From positions 1-64,000 of the forward strand of contig NZ_JAFKDE010000007.1 in the NCBI RefSeq assembly GCF_017255295.1: DNA of 64,000 nucleotides, read 5' to 3'. The position numbers were made by a program, and so were the translations under genes. This DNA comes from Nitratireductor aquimarinus (lineage in GTDB: Bacteria; Pseudomonadota; Alphaproteobacteria; Rhizobiales; Rhizobiaceae). The notes under the pieces were generated by a model. The model saw only the letters and a program-made list of their open reading frames with translations. It did no database searches and was not told the origin of the DNA. Position 1 is the first letter of the stretch, and each line of letters begins with the position of its first letter. Positions 39,774-48,545 of the stretch are shown piece after piece.

Positions 39774-40418
39774 ATGCACCGCATAGACACGGATGCGCAC
39801 ATTCTGGAGGCGCTGGACGCGCTTGTCGGGATCGATCCCCGCCTTGAAGCCGTGCGCGCGCGGGCGGGCGAGGTTCCGCTCCGGCGCACCGCACCCGGAT
39901 TTGCGAGCCTCGTTTCCATCATCGTATCCCAGCAGGTTTCCCGCGCCAGCGCCGACGCCATTGAAGGGCGGCTTGTCAGGCTGGTGAATCCGCTGACACC
40001 GGACGCAGTGCTTTCGGGCGGCGAAGAACCGCTGATCGCTGCTGGCCTCTCACGCGCCAAGCAGCGCACCGTTCTGGCGCTCTCCTGCGCGATCCGGGAT
40101 GACGGGCTCGACCTTGAGGCGCTGTGTGCGCTTGACGCCGATCAGGCCATCGCCCGGCTCACCGCGCTGCCCGGCATCGGCCCATGGACCGCGCAGGTCT
40201 ATCTGCTTGTCGCCGCCGGTCACCCGGATGTGTTTCCGGCCGGCGATGTCGCGCTTCAGGCTGCCGTTGCCGATGCCCTGGCCCTGTCCGAGCGCCCCAA
40301 TCCCCGCGATCTGGCCTTGCTGGCCGAATCATGGACGCCGCTTCGCGCCGTCGCCGCACGCCTGTTCTGGGCCTATTATCGGGAGAGAAAAGGGCACGAA
40401 GCCGCTCCTTTGCCCTGA
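39774..40418 (+). CDS. alkA: DNA-3-methyladenine glycosylase II
   Basis: Excises alkylated purines in base-excision repair. It has 214 residues in the HhH-GPD superfamily. The helix-hairpin-helix is LPGIGPWTAQVYLL and the catalytic Asp lies in FPAGDVALQAA. The short length and absence of the N-terminal Ada-like extension match rhizobial AlkA-type enzymes. ATG 39774 begins the conserved region. Confidence 0.92.
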   Translation: MHRIDTDAHILEALDALVGIDPRLEAVRARAGEVPLRRTAPGFASLVSIIVSQQVSRASADAIEGRLVRLVNPLTPDAVLSGGEEPLIAAGLSRAKQRTVLALSCAIRDDGLDLEALCALDADQAIARLTALPGIGPWTAQVYLLVAAGHPDVFPAGDVALQAAVADALALSERPNPRDLALLAESWTPLRAVAARLFWAYYRERKGHEAAPLP

Positions 40419-40550
40419 TCGACGCAAAAAACAGCGAAAAACCAGCTGTTTGAAATGTCATAAAGCAAAATATGCGCTTCACAATCCTGTCACGGCGGGC
40501 TTACAGTATTTGCATCGATCGACTTGGTCAGTTGAAGGAGCTTCAAAGAC

Positions 40551-41108
40551 GTGACGATCGCGGCCTCGCCAGACAGCATGCCTGCTCTGGTGCTGAATGC
40601 GGACTACAGACCGCTCAGTTATTATCCTTTGTCACTGTGGTCGTGGCAGGATGCCATCAAGGCAGTCTTCCTCGACCGGGTGAACATCGTTGCCGAGTAC
40701 GACCAGCAGGTTTCCTCGCCATCCTTCGCGATGAAGCTGCCGAGCGTGATCTGCCTCAAAACCTATGTAAAGCCGTCGCGCTATCCAGCCTTCACACGTT
40801 TTAACGTGTTCCTGCGCGACCGCTTCCGGTGCCAGTATTGCGGCACCCATGAAGACCTCACCTTCGATCATGTCGTTCCCCGCCGCCTTGGCGGTGTCAC
40901 ATCCTGGGAAAACGTGGTCGCGGCCTGCTCGCCCTGCAATCTGAAAAAAGGCGGCGTCATGCCTTCACGGGCAAAGATGTGGCCGCAGCAAAAACCCTAC
41001 CGCCCCACCGTTCAGGATCTGCACAACAACGGGCGGCTCTTCCCACCCAACTATCTGCACGAAAGCTGGATGGATTACCTTTACTGGGATGTTGAACTGC
41101 AGCCCTAG
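40551..41108 (+). CDS. HNH endonuclease
   Basis: A 185-residue HNH-family protein conserved in alphaproteobacteria as a single housekeeping copy. The HNH core has CQYC, then FDHVVPRRLGG and CSPCNLKKGG: a zinc site and the catalytic His. The N-terminal ALVLNADYRPLSYYPLS is the usual family start. The biological role is uncertain; nothing suggests a mobile or restriction element. Start GTG 40551 with GGAG upstream is likely; ATG 40578 is possible. Confidence 0.92.
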   Translation: MTIAASPDSMPALVLNADYRPLSYYPLSLWSWQDAIKAVFLDRVNIVAEYDQQVSSPSFAMKLPSVICLKTYVKPSRYPAFTRFNVFLRDRFRCQYCGTHEDLTFDHVVPRRLGGVTSWENVVAACSPCNLKKGGVMPSRAKMWPQQKPYRPTVQDLHNNGRLFPPNYLHESWMDYLYWDVELQP

Positions 41109-41128
41109 CCTGTTCGCTAGCGGCTTTC

Positions 41129-41635
41129 CTACCGCTTGAAGGCGGCGCGAAGGGCGATGATCGCCCAGAGTGCGCTTGCCAGAACGTTCCACCCAGCAAA
41201 TGACAGGCCGAGGAAACGACCGGCCGCCTCACTGCAGGAGGGCGGGATCACGGCGTTGAGCTGATCGAGCAGATTGCCACCGAAATCCTGGTTCGCCGCA
41301 CCGGCTCCGCAATCGGCAGGGCCTTCCCACCAGCCCCATTCCACACCGGAATGATACGCACCGAGCCCCATGCCGTAGAGCATGAGCGCGCCACCGGCCA
41401 GAAGCAGGCCGCGCGTGACAATGGCGGGCGCTTTCAACCATGACGCCAGCAGCGCCAGAAGCATCAACGGCGCGCCGATGTAATAGGGCGTGCGCTGCTC
41501 AAGGCACAGCATGCAGGGAATGTAGCCGCCAATATGCTCGAAGCCGAGGGCGATGCCGACGGTCGCCGCCATGCCAACGGCCAGCAGCGCAGCGCTCAAT
41601 TTCTGGGTGGCGCCGGTGGGAGCGGTAAGGGACAT
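41129..41635 (-). CDS. dsbB: Disulfide bond formation protein B
   Basis: Reoxidises DsbA and passes electrons to quinones in the inner membrane. It has 168 residues and four helices. The first redox pair is CMLC in IPCMLCLEQRTPYY; the second pair is in the periplasmic loop (one Cys in ADCGAG, the other in PPSCSEA). It lies 9 bases after the YqaA gene and converges on the HNH gene. Confidence 0.93.
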   Translation of the reverse strand: MSLTAPTGATQKLSAALLAVGMAATVGIALGFEHIGGYIPCMLCLEQRTPYYIGAPLMLLALLASWLKAPAIVTRGLLLAGGALMLYGMGLGAYHSGVEWGWWEGPADCGAGAANQDFGGNLLDQLNAVIPPSCSEAAGRFLGLSFAGWNVLASALWAIIALRAAFKR

Positions 41636-41644
41636 GGAAGGCCT

Positions 41645-42226
41645 CTAGAAAACGTAGCGGATGGCGACAAAACCACCGACCAGCAAAACCATGAAAAGGG
41701 TAAAAAGAAGGCCAAGGTTCTTTTCGATGAAGACGCGGATCGGCGGGCCGAACTTGTAGAGCAGCCACGACACCAGAAAGAAGCGCAGGCCGCGGCCGAT
41801 GATCGACACCACCACGAAGGTGACGAGGTTGAGCCCCGTCGCGCCCGAAAAGATGGTGAGCACTTTGTAGGGGAACGGCGTTACCGCCGCGAAGAGCACA
41901 CCCCAGCCGCCCCAGGTGTTGTACCAGCCGGCCACCTGATCGAAGGCATCTTCCTTGCCATAGAAGGCGAGAATCGGCTGCCCGACCGCTTCGTAGAGAA
42001 ACGCGCCGATGAAATAGCCCAGAAGCGCGCCGAGAACGGAGCTGACGGTGCAGATGAGCGCGTAGCGCAGCCATTTGGCGCGCTCCGATAACACCATCGG
42101 AATCAGCAGCACATCCGGCGGGATGGGAAACACGGAGCTTTCGATGAAAGACACGGAGGCCAGCGCTTTTTCGGCATGCCGTGTGGCTGCCAGCGACATG
42201 GTCCAGTCGTAGAGTTTGCGAAGCAT
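41645..42226 (-). CDS. YqaA family membrane protein (DedA/VTT-like)
   Basis: A 193-residue inner-membrane protein of the YqaA/DedA-like VTT superfamily, with segments FIESSVFPIPPDVLLIPMVL and GRGLRFFLVSWLLYKFG. Relatives act in lipid scrambling or membrane homeostasis. ATG 42226 opens the conserved MLRKLYDWTMSLA; the frame is open upstream into the tRNA region without conservation. Probably co-transcribed with dsbB, 9 bases away. Confidence 0.92.
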   Translation of the reverse strand: MLRKLYDWTMSLAATRHAEKALASVSFIESSVFPIPPDVLLIPMVLSERAKWLRYALICTVSSVLGALLGYFIGAFLYEAVGQPILAFYGKEDAFDQVAGWYNTWGGWGVLFAAVTPFPYKVLTIFSGATGLNLVTFVVVSIIGRGLRFFLVSWLLYKFGPPIRVFIEKNLGLLFTLFMVLLVGGFVAIRYVF

Positions 42227-42327
42227 GGATGGCCCTCGATGAGGCGCTTTGTCTAGCCGCTGCGGCGACCATGTGCAACGCTGGCGACAAAAGACGCGAA
42301 ACGCGGGGCGTTTTGTCTCGCAAAGTG

Positions 42328-42355
42328 TTGACGGAGCCCCGCTTCCCCGTATAGT
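42328..42355 (+). promoter_or_regulatory. Promoter of the tRNA-Leu gene
   Basis: TTGACG (42328-42333) and TATAGT (42350-42355) are separated by 16 bases, and the tRNA begins 28 bases after the -10. Good match to the housekeeping sigma consensus. Confidence 0.7.
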
Positions 42356-42383
42356 CCGCTGCCTGTCCGGCCGTTCGCGGCGG

Positions 42384-42468
42384 GCCCCTGTGGCGGAATT
42401 GGTAGACGCGCTCGACTCAAAATCGAGTTCCGCAAGGAGTGCTGGTTCGAGTCCGGCCAGGGGCACCA
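42384..42468 (+). tRNA. tRNA-Leu (anticodon CAA)
   Basis: An 85-nt gene with the acceptor arms GCCCCTG and CAGGGGC, a D-arm, anticodon stem CTCGA/TCGAG around the loop CTCAAAA (anticodon CAA, decoding UUG), a long variable arm typical of tRNA-Leu, the TTCGAGTCC T-loop and an encoded CCA end. Confidence 0.97.
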
Positions 42469-42534
42469 TTTCCCCAAGGGACACTGGTTCCCGAGAGCAT
42501 CAAGGCGACGGACAGGGGAGGACATGTCACGACG

Positions 42535-44172
42535 ATGCTTGAACGGCGCGAAAGCTACAAAGCGCTTTATGACGGGTTCCGCTGGAACATCCCGCAGACG
42601 TTCAATATCGGTACAGCCATCTCCAATGACTGGGCGAAACGCGCGCCCGAACGCATCGCCCTTTTCGAATACAGGCCCGGCGAGACACCCGCCACGCTGA
42701 CCTACGGCATGTTTGCCGCGCACTCCGATGCGCTGGCCGCAGGCCTTGCACGAGCCGGCATCAGGCGTGGCGACCGGGTTGCTCTGCTCCTGCCGCAATC
42801 CTTCGAGACCGCGATTGCGCATGCTGCGATCTACAAGCTTGGCGCAATCGCCGTGCCGCTCGCCCTCCTCTTCGGGGCCGAAGCGCTCGAATACCGGCTG
42901 TTCACGTCGGGCGCTGCAGCGGTGATCACCAATGATACCGGACTCTCCAAGATTGCGCGCATCCGGGACAGGCTCCCCGCACTGAGGCTTTCGGTCTGTG
43001 TGGACGGGGCAAGCGGCGACACGCAGGATTTTCACCGCATCATCGCCGAGAATGCCGGCCCCTTCGAAGCGGCCACTACGGGGCCGGACGATCCGGCCAT
43101 GATGATTTTCACATCCGGCACCACCGGACCGCCCAAGGGCGCGCTGCACGGGCACCGGGTCTTGCTGGGGCATCTGCCGGGCGTTCAGTTCCACCATGAA
43201 TTCCTGCCGCAGGACGGCGATCTCCTGTGGACCCCGGCCGACTGGGCGTGGGCGGGCGGACTGCTCAACGTGCTCCTGCCCGGCCTTTATCTCGGCACTC
43301 CCGTCGTCGCGGGCCGGTTTGAGAAATTCGACCCCGAAACGGCGCTTGGCCTTATGGAGAAGATGAAGGTGCGCAACGCCTTCATCCCGCCCACGGCGCT
43401 GCGCATGCTGAAAGCCGTTCCCGATATCCGGAAGCGTTTCGACCTTTCCCTGCGCACCATCGGCTCCGGCGGCGAAGCGCTCGGACGCGAAACATTCGAG
43501 TGGGCGCGCAATGCGCTCGGTCTGGAGATCAACGAGTTCTACGGACAGACCGAATGCAACCTCGTCCTTTCGTCCTGCCATGCGCTCAATGTGGGGCGGC
43601 CCGGCGCGATCGGCCTGCCGGTTCCCGGACACCGGGTTGCCGTCATCGACAGGGAGGGTCGCCGCCTGCCCGCCCATGAGGCTGGCGACATCGCCATTCT
43701 GAGGCCCGACCCGGTGATGTTTCTGGGTTACTGGGAGAACGAAGCCGCGACCGCCGAAAAATTCGTCGGCGACTGGATGACGACCGGCGATCAGGGCGTT
43801 TGCGATGAAGACGGGTACATCCATTTCGTCGGACGCGACGATGACGTCATCACCTCGGCCGGCTATCGCATCGGGCCAACGGAGATCGAGGATTGCCTGA
43901 CGGGCCATCCCGACGTGGCGCTCGCCGCCGCCGTGGGCAAGCCCGATCCCGTGCGCACCGAAATCGTGAAGGCCTATATCGTCCTGCGCGAGGGAGCCGA
44001 CCCCAGCGATGCGCTTGCCGAGGACATTCGATTATGGGTGCGTGAACGCCTTTCAGCCCACGAATATCCGCGCGAAATCGCTTTCGTGGAATCCATGCCC
44101 CTCACGACGACCGGCAAGGTCATACGGCGCATTTTCCGCGAGCGCGCGCGAAACGAACGTGCAGAAGATTAA
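42535..44172 (+). CDS. AMP-dependent acyl-CoA synthetase
   Basis: A 545-residue ATP-dependent acid-CoA ligase of the ANL superfamily. The P-loop-like MIFTSGTTGPPKGALHGH motif is followed by a core with EFYGQTECN, WMTTGDQG, VGRDDDVITSAGYRIGPTEIE and the C-terminal lysine loop in LTTTGKVIRR. The pattern fits medium-chain or acetyl-like acyl-CoA synthetases; the substrate cannot be fixed. The start ATG 42535 is 66 bases past the tRNA; GGGGAGG is a little far upstream. It converges on the GGDEF-EAL gene with a 12-base gap. Confidence 0.92.
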   Translation: MLERRESYKALYDGFRWNIPQTFNIGTAISNDWAKRAPERIALFEYRPGETPATLTYGMFAAHSDALAAGLARAGIRRGDRVALLLPQSFETAIAHAAIYKLGAIAVPLALLFGAEALEYRLFTSGAAAVITNDTGLSKIARIRDRLPALRLSVCVDGASGDTQDFHRIIAENAGPFEAATTGPDDPAMMIFTSGTTGPPKGALHGHRVLLGHLPGVQFHHEFLPQDGDLLWTPADWAWAGGLLNVLLPGLYLGTPVVAGRFEKFDPETALGLMEKMKVRNAFIPPTALRMLKAVPDIRKRFDLSLRTIGSGGEALGRETFEWARNALGLEINEFYGQTECNLVLSSCHALNVGRPGAIGLPVPGHRVAVIDREGRRLPAHEAGDIAILRPDPVMFLGYWENEAATAEKFVGDWMTTGDQGVCDEDGYIHFVGRDDDVITSAGYRIGPTEIEDCLTGHPDVALAAAVGKPDPVRTEIVKAYIVLREGADPSDALAEDIRLWVRERLSAHEYPREIAFVESMPLTTTGKVIRRIFRERARNERAED

Positions 44173-44184
44173 AGGCTTTCGGGA

Positions 44185-46602
44185 TCAGGCCGCATAGCGG
44201 CGAAGCTTGTGCGCAGCCAGGAAGTCGGGAATGTCGGAGGCAGGGATCGGCTTGCTGAACAGATTGCCCTGCGCTTCATCGCAACCCATGGCGCGAATGA
44301 TGCGCAACTGCTCTTCCATCTCGACACCTTCCACCACCGTGGTCATGCCCAGCGTGAAGGCCAGGTTCACGATGGTCTGAACAATCGCCGCCTGATCCGC
44401 GCTCTTGGTGATTTCCTTGATGAAAAGGCGGTCGATCTTCACCTTGTCGAAGGCGAATTTCTGCAGATAGCTGAGCGACGAATAGCCGGTGCCGAAATCG
44501 TCGAGCGAGATGCGGGTGCCCAGCTTGCGCAGGCGACGCAGATCCGTGTGCAGCTTGCGGCTGTCTTCCAGAAGCAGCGTTTCGGTGATCTCGAGTTCGA
44601 GGCGGTTTGCCGGCGTGTCGGTCTCGGAGAGAACACGCGCGACCGTCTCCACGATGTCATCCCGCTTGAACTGCATCGGCGAAAGGTTCGCAGCGATGCT
44701 GATATTGTCCGGCAGCGACTTCATCTCAAGGCAGACACGGCGCAGCACCCATTCGCCAATGGGCACGATCGCGCCCGTTTCCTCGGCAATGCGGATAAAC
44801 TCGTCCGGCGAGATCGGTCCGTGCACCGGGTGCGTCCAGCGCAGCAGCGCCTCGAAGGTGGTGACCCGGTTGGTTCCAAGCCCGATGATCGGCTGGAAGA
44901 CGAGATGGAACTGCTCGTCCAGATTGGCCGCGCGCAACTCCGCCTCCAGCGAGCGACGGCGCTGCAGGCGCTTGTTCATGCCGGCCTCATAGAAGCGGAA
45001 CACGCCGCGCCCATCGCCCTTGGCCTGATAGAGCGCTACGTCGGCCTGCATGAGAAGGTCACCGCCCTGTTCGTCGGCTTCGGCAATGGCGATGCCGACG
45101 CTTGCGCCGGTGAGCACCTGATGCCCCTCGATGATATAGGGTTCGTCCAGCGCCTCGATCAGCCGCTTGGCCAGGCTGCTCGCCTGCTCCGGCTTTTCGA
45201 CATTGCCCTGAACAACCACAAATTCGTCGCCGCCAAGACGCGCCACCGCATCCGTCTCGCGCACCGTGTTGCGAATGCGCCCGGCAACAGCGCGCAGAAG
45301 GGCGTCGCCAACCGGGTGGCCGAGCGTGTCGTTGATGCTTTTGAAATTGTCGAGGTCGACGCACATCACCGCCGTGGCGAGGCCCCGGTCGCTGCTGGAG
45401 GCAAGAATGTCCTCCAGCTGCTCACGCATCAAAATGCGATTGGGAAGATCGGTCAGCGTGTCGTGGCGGGCCATATAGGCAACCTGCGCCTGCGCCTTGT
45501 GCCGCTCGGTTATGTCTTCATAAGTTGCAACCCAGCCACCGCCGCGCATCGGCTGGTGGGAAATCAGAATGGTGCGTCCATCGCGCAGTTCCTGTATCAG
45601 CGTATCGGACCGATCCTCTTCGATCAGCTTGCATTGCATCTGAGAGAGCTGTTCGGCCTCATATTCCGCGCAGGCGCCCGTCTCGACCATATGCTGGATC
45701 AGCATGTCGAGCGACGTGCCCAGCCGGAGCTGCTCCTGGCTCAGGCCGTAGATGTTCTCCATCTTCTGATTGCTGACGATGAGCTTGCCCTCTGCATCGA
45801 ACATGCAAAGGCCGTGGGACATGTTGTTCAGCGCCGTGTTGAAGAGCAGGTTCTGGGTAATCAGCTCTTCATTGGCGCGACGTGCGGCGGCAGCGCTTTC
45901 GCTGAGCTCCGCGCTCGTTCGCAACAGATCCTCATTGGTCGCTTTCAGCCGCTGCTGCACACTGATCTGCAGCCGGTGCTGCCATCGCAGCATGGCGATG
46001 AAGATGAAGCCCGACACGACGAGCGAAAGCGCAAGGGATGAGAATATCCAGTGCAGCGTGAGAAGCTGCCTCTGATCCTCCGCCTGCGCCGTCGCTCCAT
46101 ATTCATTCGCCTTGGAAGCGAGCGCGACCATCTTGCGTTCAAGCGGCGCTGTCAGGTCGAGCGCCTGCTGGGCCACTTCCGGATCGTCGATTTCGCCGAT
46201 AAATCCGCCGATTTCGTCCAGCGCGCTTGCCAGTTCGTCGACCGTTTCCCGGTTTTCCGGCAATGCAGTGACGAAATTCATGAATTCGCCCTGCTCGAAC
46301 AGGCTCAGCCTGCTGAGCAGGATCTGGTAGCGCAGCTCCACATCCTGCTTGGTAACCTGCGGCGGATCGATGAGAGCCGCCGTCAGGGTCCGCCTGAAGC
46401 GCAGGAGCTCGTTCATGCCCTGGCTGGCGCTATAGGCGATGTTGTAGCGGAAGATCTGCGTCAGTGCTTCCTGACGCTGGAACACCAGAACAGAAATATA
46501 AAGCGCCGCAACGGCCAATGCGATCATGCCGATGGAAAGAACCACCTGCACTACACGAGAGGCCGTGCGACGCTTCATATGTATTGTTTCCGGTTCCGCC
46601 AT
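44185..46602 (-). CDS. Diguanylate cyclase/phosphodiesterase with PAS, GGDEF and EAL domains
   Basis: An 805-residue inner-membrane c-di-GMP protein. Two N-terminal helices (about 18-42 and 178-202) enclose a mostly helical periplasmic sensor region; a PAS domain (about 255-360, NMSHGLCMFDAEGKLIVSNQ) follows. The GGDEF domain has RLGGDEFVVVQ with an upstream RxxD inhibition site (RETDAVARLGGDEF), and the EAL domain has TFEALLRWTHPVHGPISP and DDFGTGYSSLSYL. Both catalytic signatures look intact, so it may make and break c-di-GMP. It lies 20 bases after a secreted molybdopterin-fold gene, likely the same operon. Confidence 0.95.
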   Translation of the reverse strand: MAEPETIHMKRRTASRVVQVVLSIGMIALAVAALYISVLVFQRQEALTQIFRYNIAYSASQGMNELLRFRRTLTAALIDPPQVTKQDVELRYQILLSRLSLFEQGEFMNFVTALPENRETVDELASALDEIGGFIGEIDDPEVAQQALDLTAPLERKMVALASKANEYGATAQAEDQRQLLTLHWIFSSLALSLVVSGFIFIAMLRWQHRLQISVQQRLKATNEDLLRTSAELSESAAAARRANEELITQNLLFNTALNNMSHGLCMFDAEGKLIVSNQKMENIYGLSQEQLRLGTSLDMLIQHMVETGACAEYEAEQLSQMQCKLIEEDRSDTLIQELRDGRTILISHQPMRGGGWVATYEDITERHKAQAQVAYMARHDTLTDLPNRILMREQLEDILASSSDRGLATAVMCVDLDNFKSINDTLGHPVGDALLRAVAGRIRNTVRETDAVARLGGDEFVVVQGNVEKPEQASSLAKRLIEALDEPYIIEGHQVLTGASVGIAIAEADEQGGDLLMQADVALYQAKGDGRGVFRFYEAGMNKRLQRRRSLEAELRAANLDEQFHLVFQPIIGLGTNRVTTFEALLRWTHPVHGPISPDEFIRIAEETGAIVPIGEWVLRRVCLEMKSLPDNISIAANLSPMQFKRDDIVETVARVLSETDTPANRLELEITETLLLEDSRKLHTDLRRLRKLGTRISLDDFGTGYSSLSYLQKFAFDKVKIDRLFIKEITKSADQAAIVQTIVNLAFTLGMTTVVEGVEMEEQLRIIRAMGCDEAQGNLFSKPIPASDIPDFLAAHKLRRYAA

Positions 46603-46622
46603 GAACAGAGCTTGTCAGACGC

Positions 46623-47150
46623 CTAGCGAACGGTAAAGCGTCGAATCTGCCAAACAGAACGAGAGTAGTATTTCTGCGTGTTCAGTTCAGGTGAGGAATC
46701 GTAAGGATAGACGATGAAAAGCGGCCCCTTGTCGCTGACCGGCATGTACTCTCCGTCGCGCTTGTAGGCGAGGATCGTGCCATGTTCGGCAAAATCGGCA
46801 ATCGGCACCGGCGCCTGATAGTCGTTCAGCGCCGTGACAACCACTTCCTTGCCATCTGCCTGAACGAGCTTCATCAGCTCGGTCATCAGCGCCCCTTCGA
46901 ACTCGACCTCATTGTCGAACCAGGGTGTGCTCGTCTTGATCTTTGCGGATTTCAGCTTCTCGAGCATGGCGATATCGAAATCGGCGACGCCTTCCCCATT
47001 GGTCGCACCGATATTGCCGTCAATCGTCAGGATGACATTGCCCTCGGGCTTTGGCAGTTCGGCATTCTGCGCAGCGGCCGGAGCCACAAACGAGAAAAGC
47101 AGCACCGCCAGTGCCGCAAACCAGCCTCCGCGGTTATTTTTATTGGTCAT
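46623..47150 (-). CDS. Exported molybdopterin-dependent oxidoreductase-like protein
   Basis: A 175-residue secreted protein with a signal peptide (about 1-30, ending PAAAQ) and a single small domain resembling the sulfite-oxidase (molybdopterin-binding) fold, e.g. ILTIDGNIGATN near the start and TALNDYQAPVPI and GPLFIVYPYD later. The cysteine ligating Mo in true enzymes is not seen, so it may bind a ligand rather than act catalytically. It precedes the PAS-GGDEF-EAL gene by 20 bases and could feed it a periplasmic signal (inference). Confidence 0.78.
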   Translation of the reverse strand: MTNKNNRGGWFAALAVLLFSFVAPAAAQNAELPKPEGNVILTIDGNIGATNGEGVADFDIAMLEKLKSAKIKTSTPWFDNEVEFEGALMTELMKLVQADGKEVVVTALNDYQAPVPIADFAEHGTILAYKRDGEYMPVSDKGPLFIVYPYDSSPELNTQKYYSRSVWQIRRFTVR

Positions 47151-47424
47151 TCTTGAGCCTCTTTGCTGGCGTAAATTAAAACGCAGCCAAGGATAATGCC
47201 GGCTAATCAAACAACAGGTTAACGGCACACCTCTTTTGGCACACTCGTCCCGGTAGATTGACAGGCATCAAAGCGGGTGCCAAACCTTTAAGCCAAAAGG
47301 ATTATACAACAGATCGTCCGATCGACCTACGGCAGGCGTCGCTCAGCCTTGAGGAAAGGTAAAGCTTCCTCCGGAAGAAACGATCGTGAGTCCGAAAATC
47401 CATTTAAAGTCAGGGGATTAGGAA

Positions 47425-47781
47425 GTGGAAACGTACAAGGAATTTACATTCGAGGCCGCGCACAAGCTGGAGCCTTATTCCGGTCTGCACGGGCATTCCT
47501 TCAAGGTCTCCGTCCATCTCGTCGGCGAACCTGACCCGGTTTATGGCTGGGCGGCTAATCTCTATGAAGTCGAACAACAGATAGCCGTCGTCCACAAGAC
47601 CCTGGACCACACCTATCTGAACGAGATCGACGGCCTGTCGGTCCCTTCGCTCGAAAATCTTGCCAAATGGATTTTCGACAAGCTTTCGGAGACAACGCTC
47701 ACGGTTGATCGTGTTGAGGTCAAACGTGGACCTGACGGGCAGGCCGAAGGCTGCGTCTACAGCCCGCGCGCGGCTGCCTGA
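47425..47781 (+). CDS. QueD/PTPS family protein with altered active site
   Basis: A 118-residue member of the 6-carboxytetrahydropterin/6-pyruvoyltetrahydropterin synthase family. The family zinc-site segments are FEAAHKL and GLHGHSF, and LDHTYLNEI is kept. Compared with E. coli QueD as I recall it, the Cys four residues before HGH is Tyr (YSGLHGH), the Glu of VKET is Arg (VKRG), and the DFAELK region reads NLYEVE. It may be a diverged or non-catalytic relative; no queC, queE or queF lies nearby. It is an orphan between a c-di-GMP unit and tlpA. Confidence 0.85.
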   Translation: METYKEFTFEAAHKLEPYSGLHGHSFKVSVHLVGEPDPVYGWAANLYEVEQQIAVVHKTLDHTYLNEIDGLSVPSLENLAKWIFDKLSETTLTVDRVEVKRGPDGQAEGCVYSPRAAA

Positions 47782-47807
47782 AAAGGCTTTCCGCTGCCGG
47801 AGCGATT

Positions 47808-47830
47808 TCGGGGAGTATGAAGCTCCCCGA
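47808..47830. terminator. Hairpin between the QueD-like gene and tlpA
   Basis: TCGGGGAG at 47808-47815 and CTCCCCGA at 47823-47830 are perfect complements around a 7-nt loop. It is between convergent stop codons and probably limits both transcripts, although T-runs on either side are weak. Confidence 0.55.
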
Positions 47831-47835
47831 CAGGG

Positions 47836-48516
47836 TTATTTCTGGTTCGCAACCACCGCGTCGATCAGACGCCCGGCATCCGGGCTCGCCCATTCGGCGG
47901 GTCCGTTCATATGCGCCATGAGGCAGCCTTCCCCATCGAGAAGCAGCGTCACCGGCAGGCCAAGCGCCAGCCCCTGACTTTTCAGATCGTTGAAAATCTT
48001 CATCGAACTGTCGCGGTAATAGCCCAGGGCCTCAATGCCCGTTTCTTCCAGGAACGCGGTCGGCTTTTCATCGTCGCCGCGATCCACATTGACCGCAACA
48101 ACCTCGAAATCGTCGCCGCCTTTGGCAGATTGCAGCGCATCAAGCGCCGGCATTTCCTCACGGCAGGGCGTGCACCAGGTGGCCCAGAGATTGATCAGGA
48201 TCGCGCGGCCCGAAAAATCACCGACCGACATCGCCTCGCCGTCGGGACCGGCAAAGGCCAGTGTTTTCAAAGAGCGCGGCGGATCGGCAGCCAGCATGGC
48301 CGCCACGTGACCGGTTGCCGCAGCGCCAATGGCGCGCGCCTGCTCCTGCTTTGCCTCACAGACCGCATTGTCTGCATCGACGGCAATCTGGGTCGCCGGC
48401 TTGTTGCCATCCAGCCCACCCTTCACGTATACCGCAATCGCACCCGCTATAGCGCCCGCGGCAACAGCCAGGACGACCAAGCGAAGTGCCGGGAATTTTT
48501 GTTTCTGCTTCGACAT
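47836..48516 (-). CDS. tlpA: TlpA family thiol:disulfide oxidoreductase
   Basis: Membrane-anchored periplasmic thioredoxin-like protein of 226 residues that supports cytochrome oxidase maturation in rhizobia. One N-terminal helix (about 11-33) is followed by a thioredoxin domain with the redox motif WATWCTPCREEMPALDAL and a late cis-Pro region in LGLPVTLLLDGEGCL. ATG 48516 is preceded by GGAAAGA. The start is 29 bases from that of divergent argH. Confidence 0.93.
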   Translation of the reverse strand: MSKQKQKFPALRLVVLAVAAGAIAGAIAVYVKGGLDGNKPATQIAVDADNAVCEAKQEQARAIGAAATGHVAAMLAADPPRSLKTLAFAGPDGEAMSVGDFSGRAILINLWATWCTPCREEMPALDALQSAKGGDDFEVVAVNVDRGDDEKPTAFLEETGIEALGYYRDSSMKIFNDLKSQGLALGLPVTLLLDGEGCLMAHMNGPAEWASPDAGRLIDAVVANQK

Positions 48517-48545
48517 TCTTCTTTCCACACTAGCGCCCGGTTATC

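Noticed and set aside
40429-40451. AAACAGC...GCTGTTT hairpin after alkA
   Set aside because: The stem is short and AT-rich with no T-run, so it is too weak to call a terminator.
47256-47302. TTGACA upstream of the QueD-like gene
   Set aside because: No acceptable -10 sequence at the right spacing, so no promoter is claimed.
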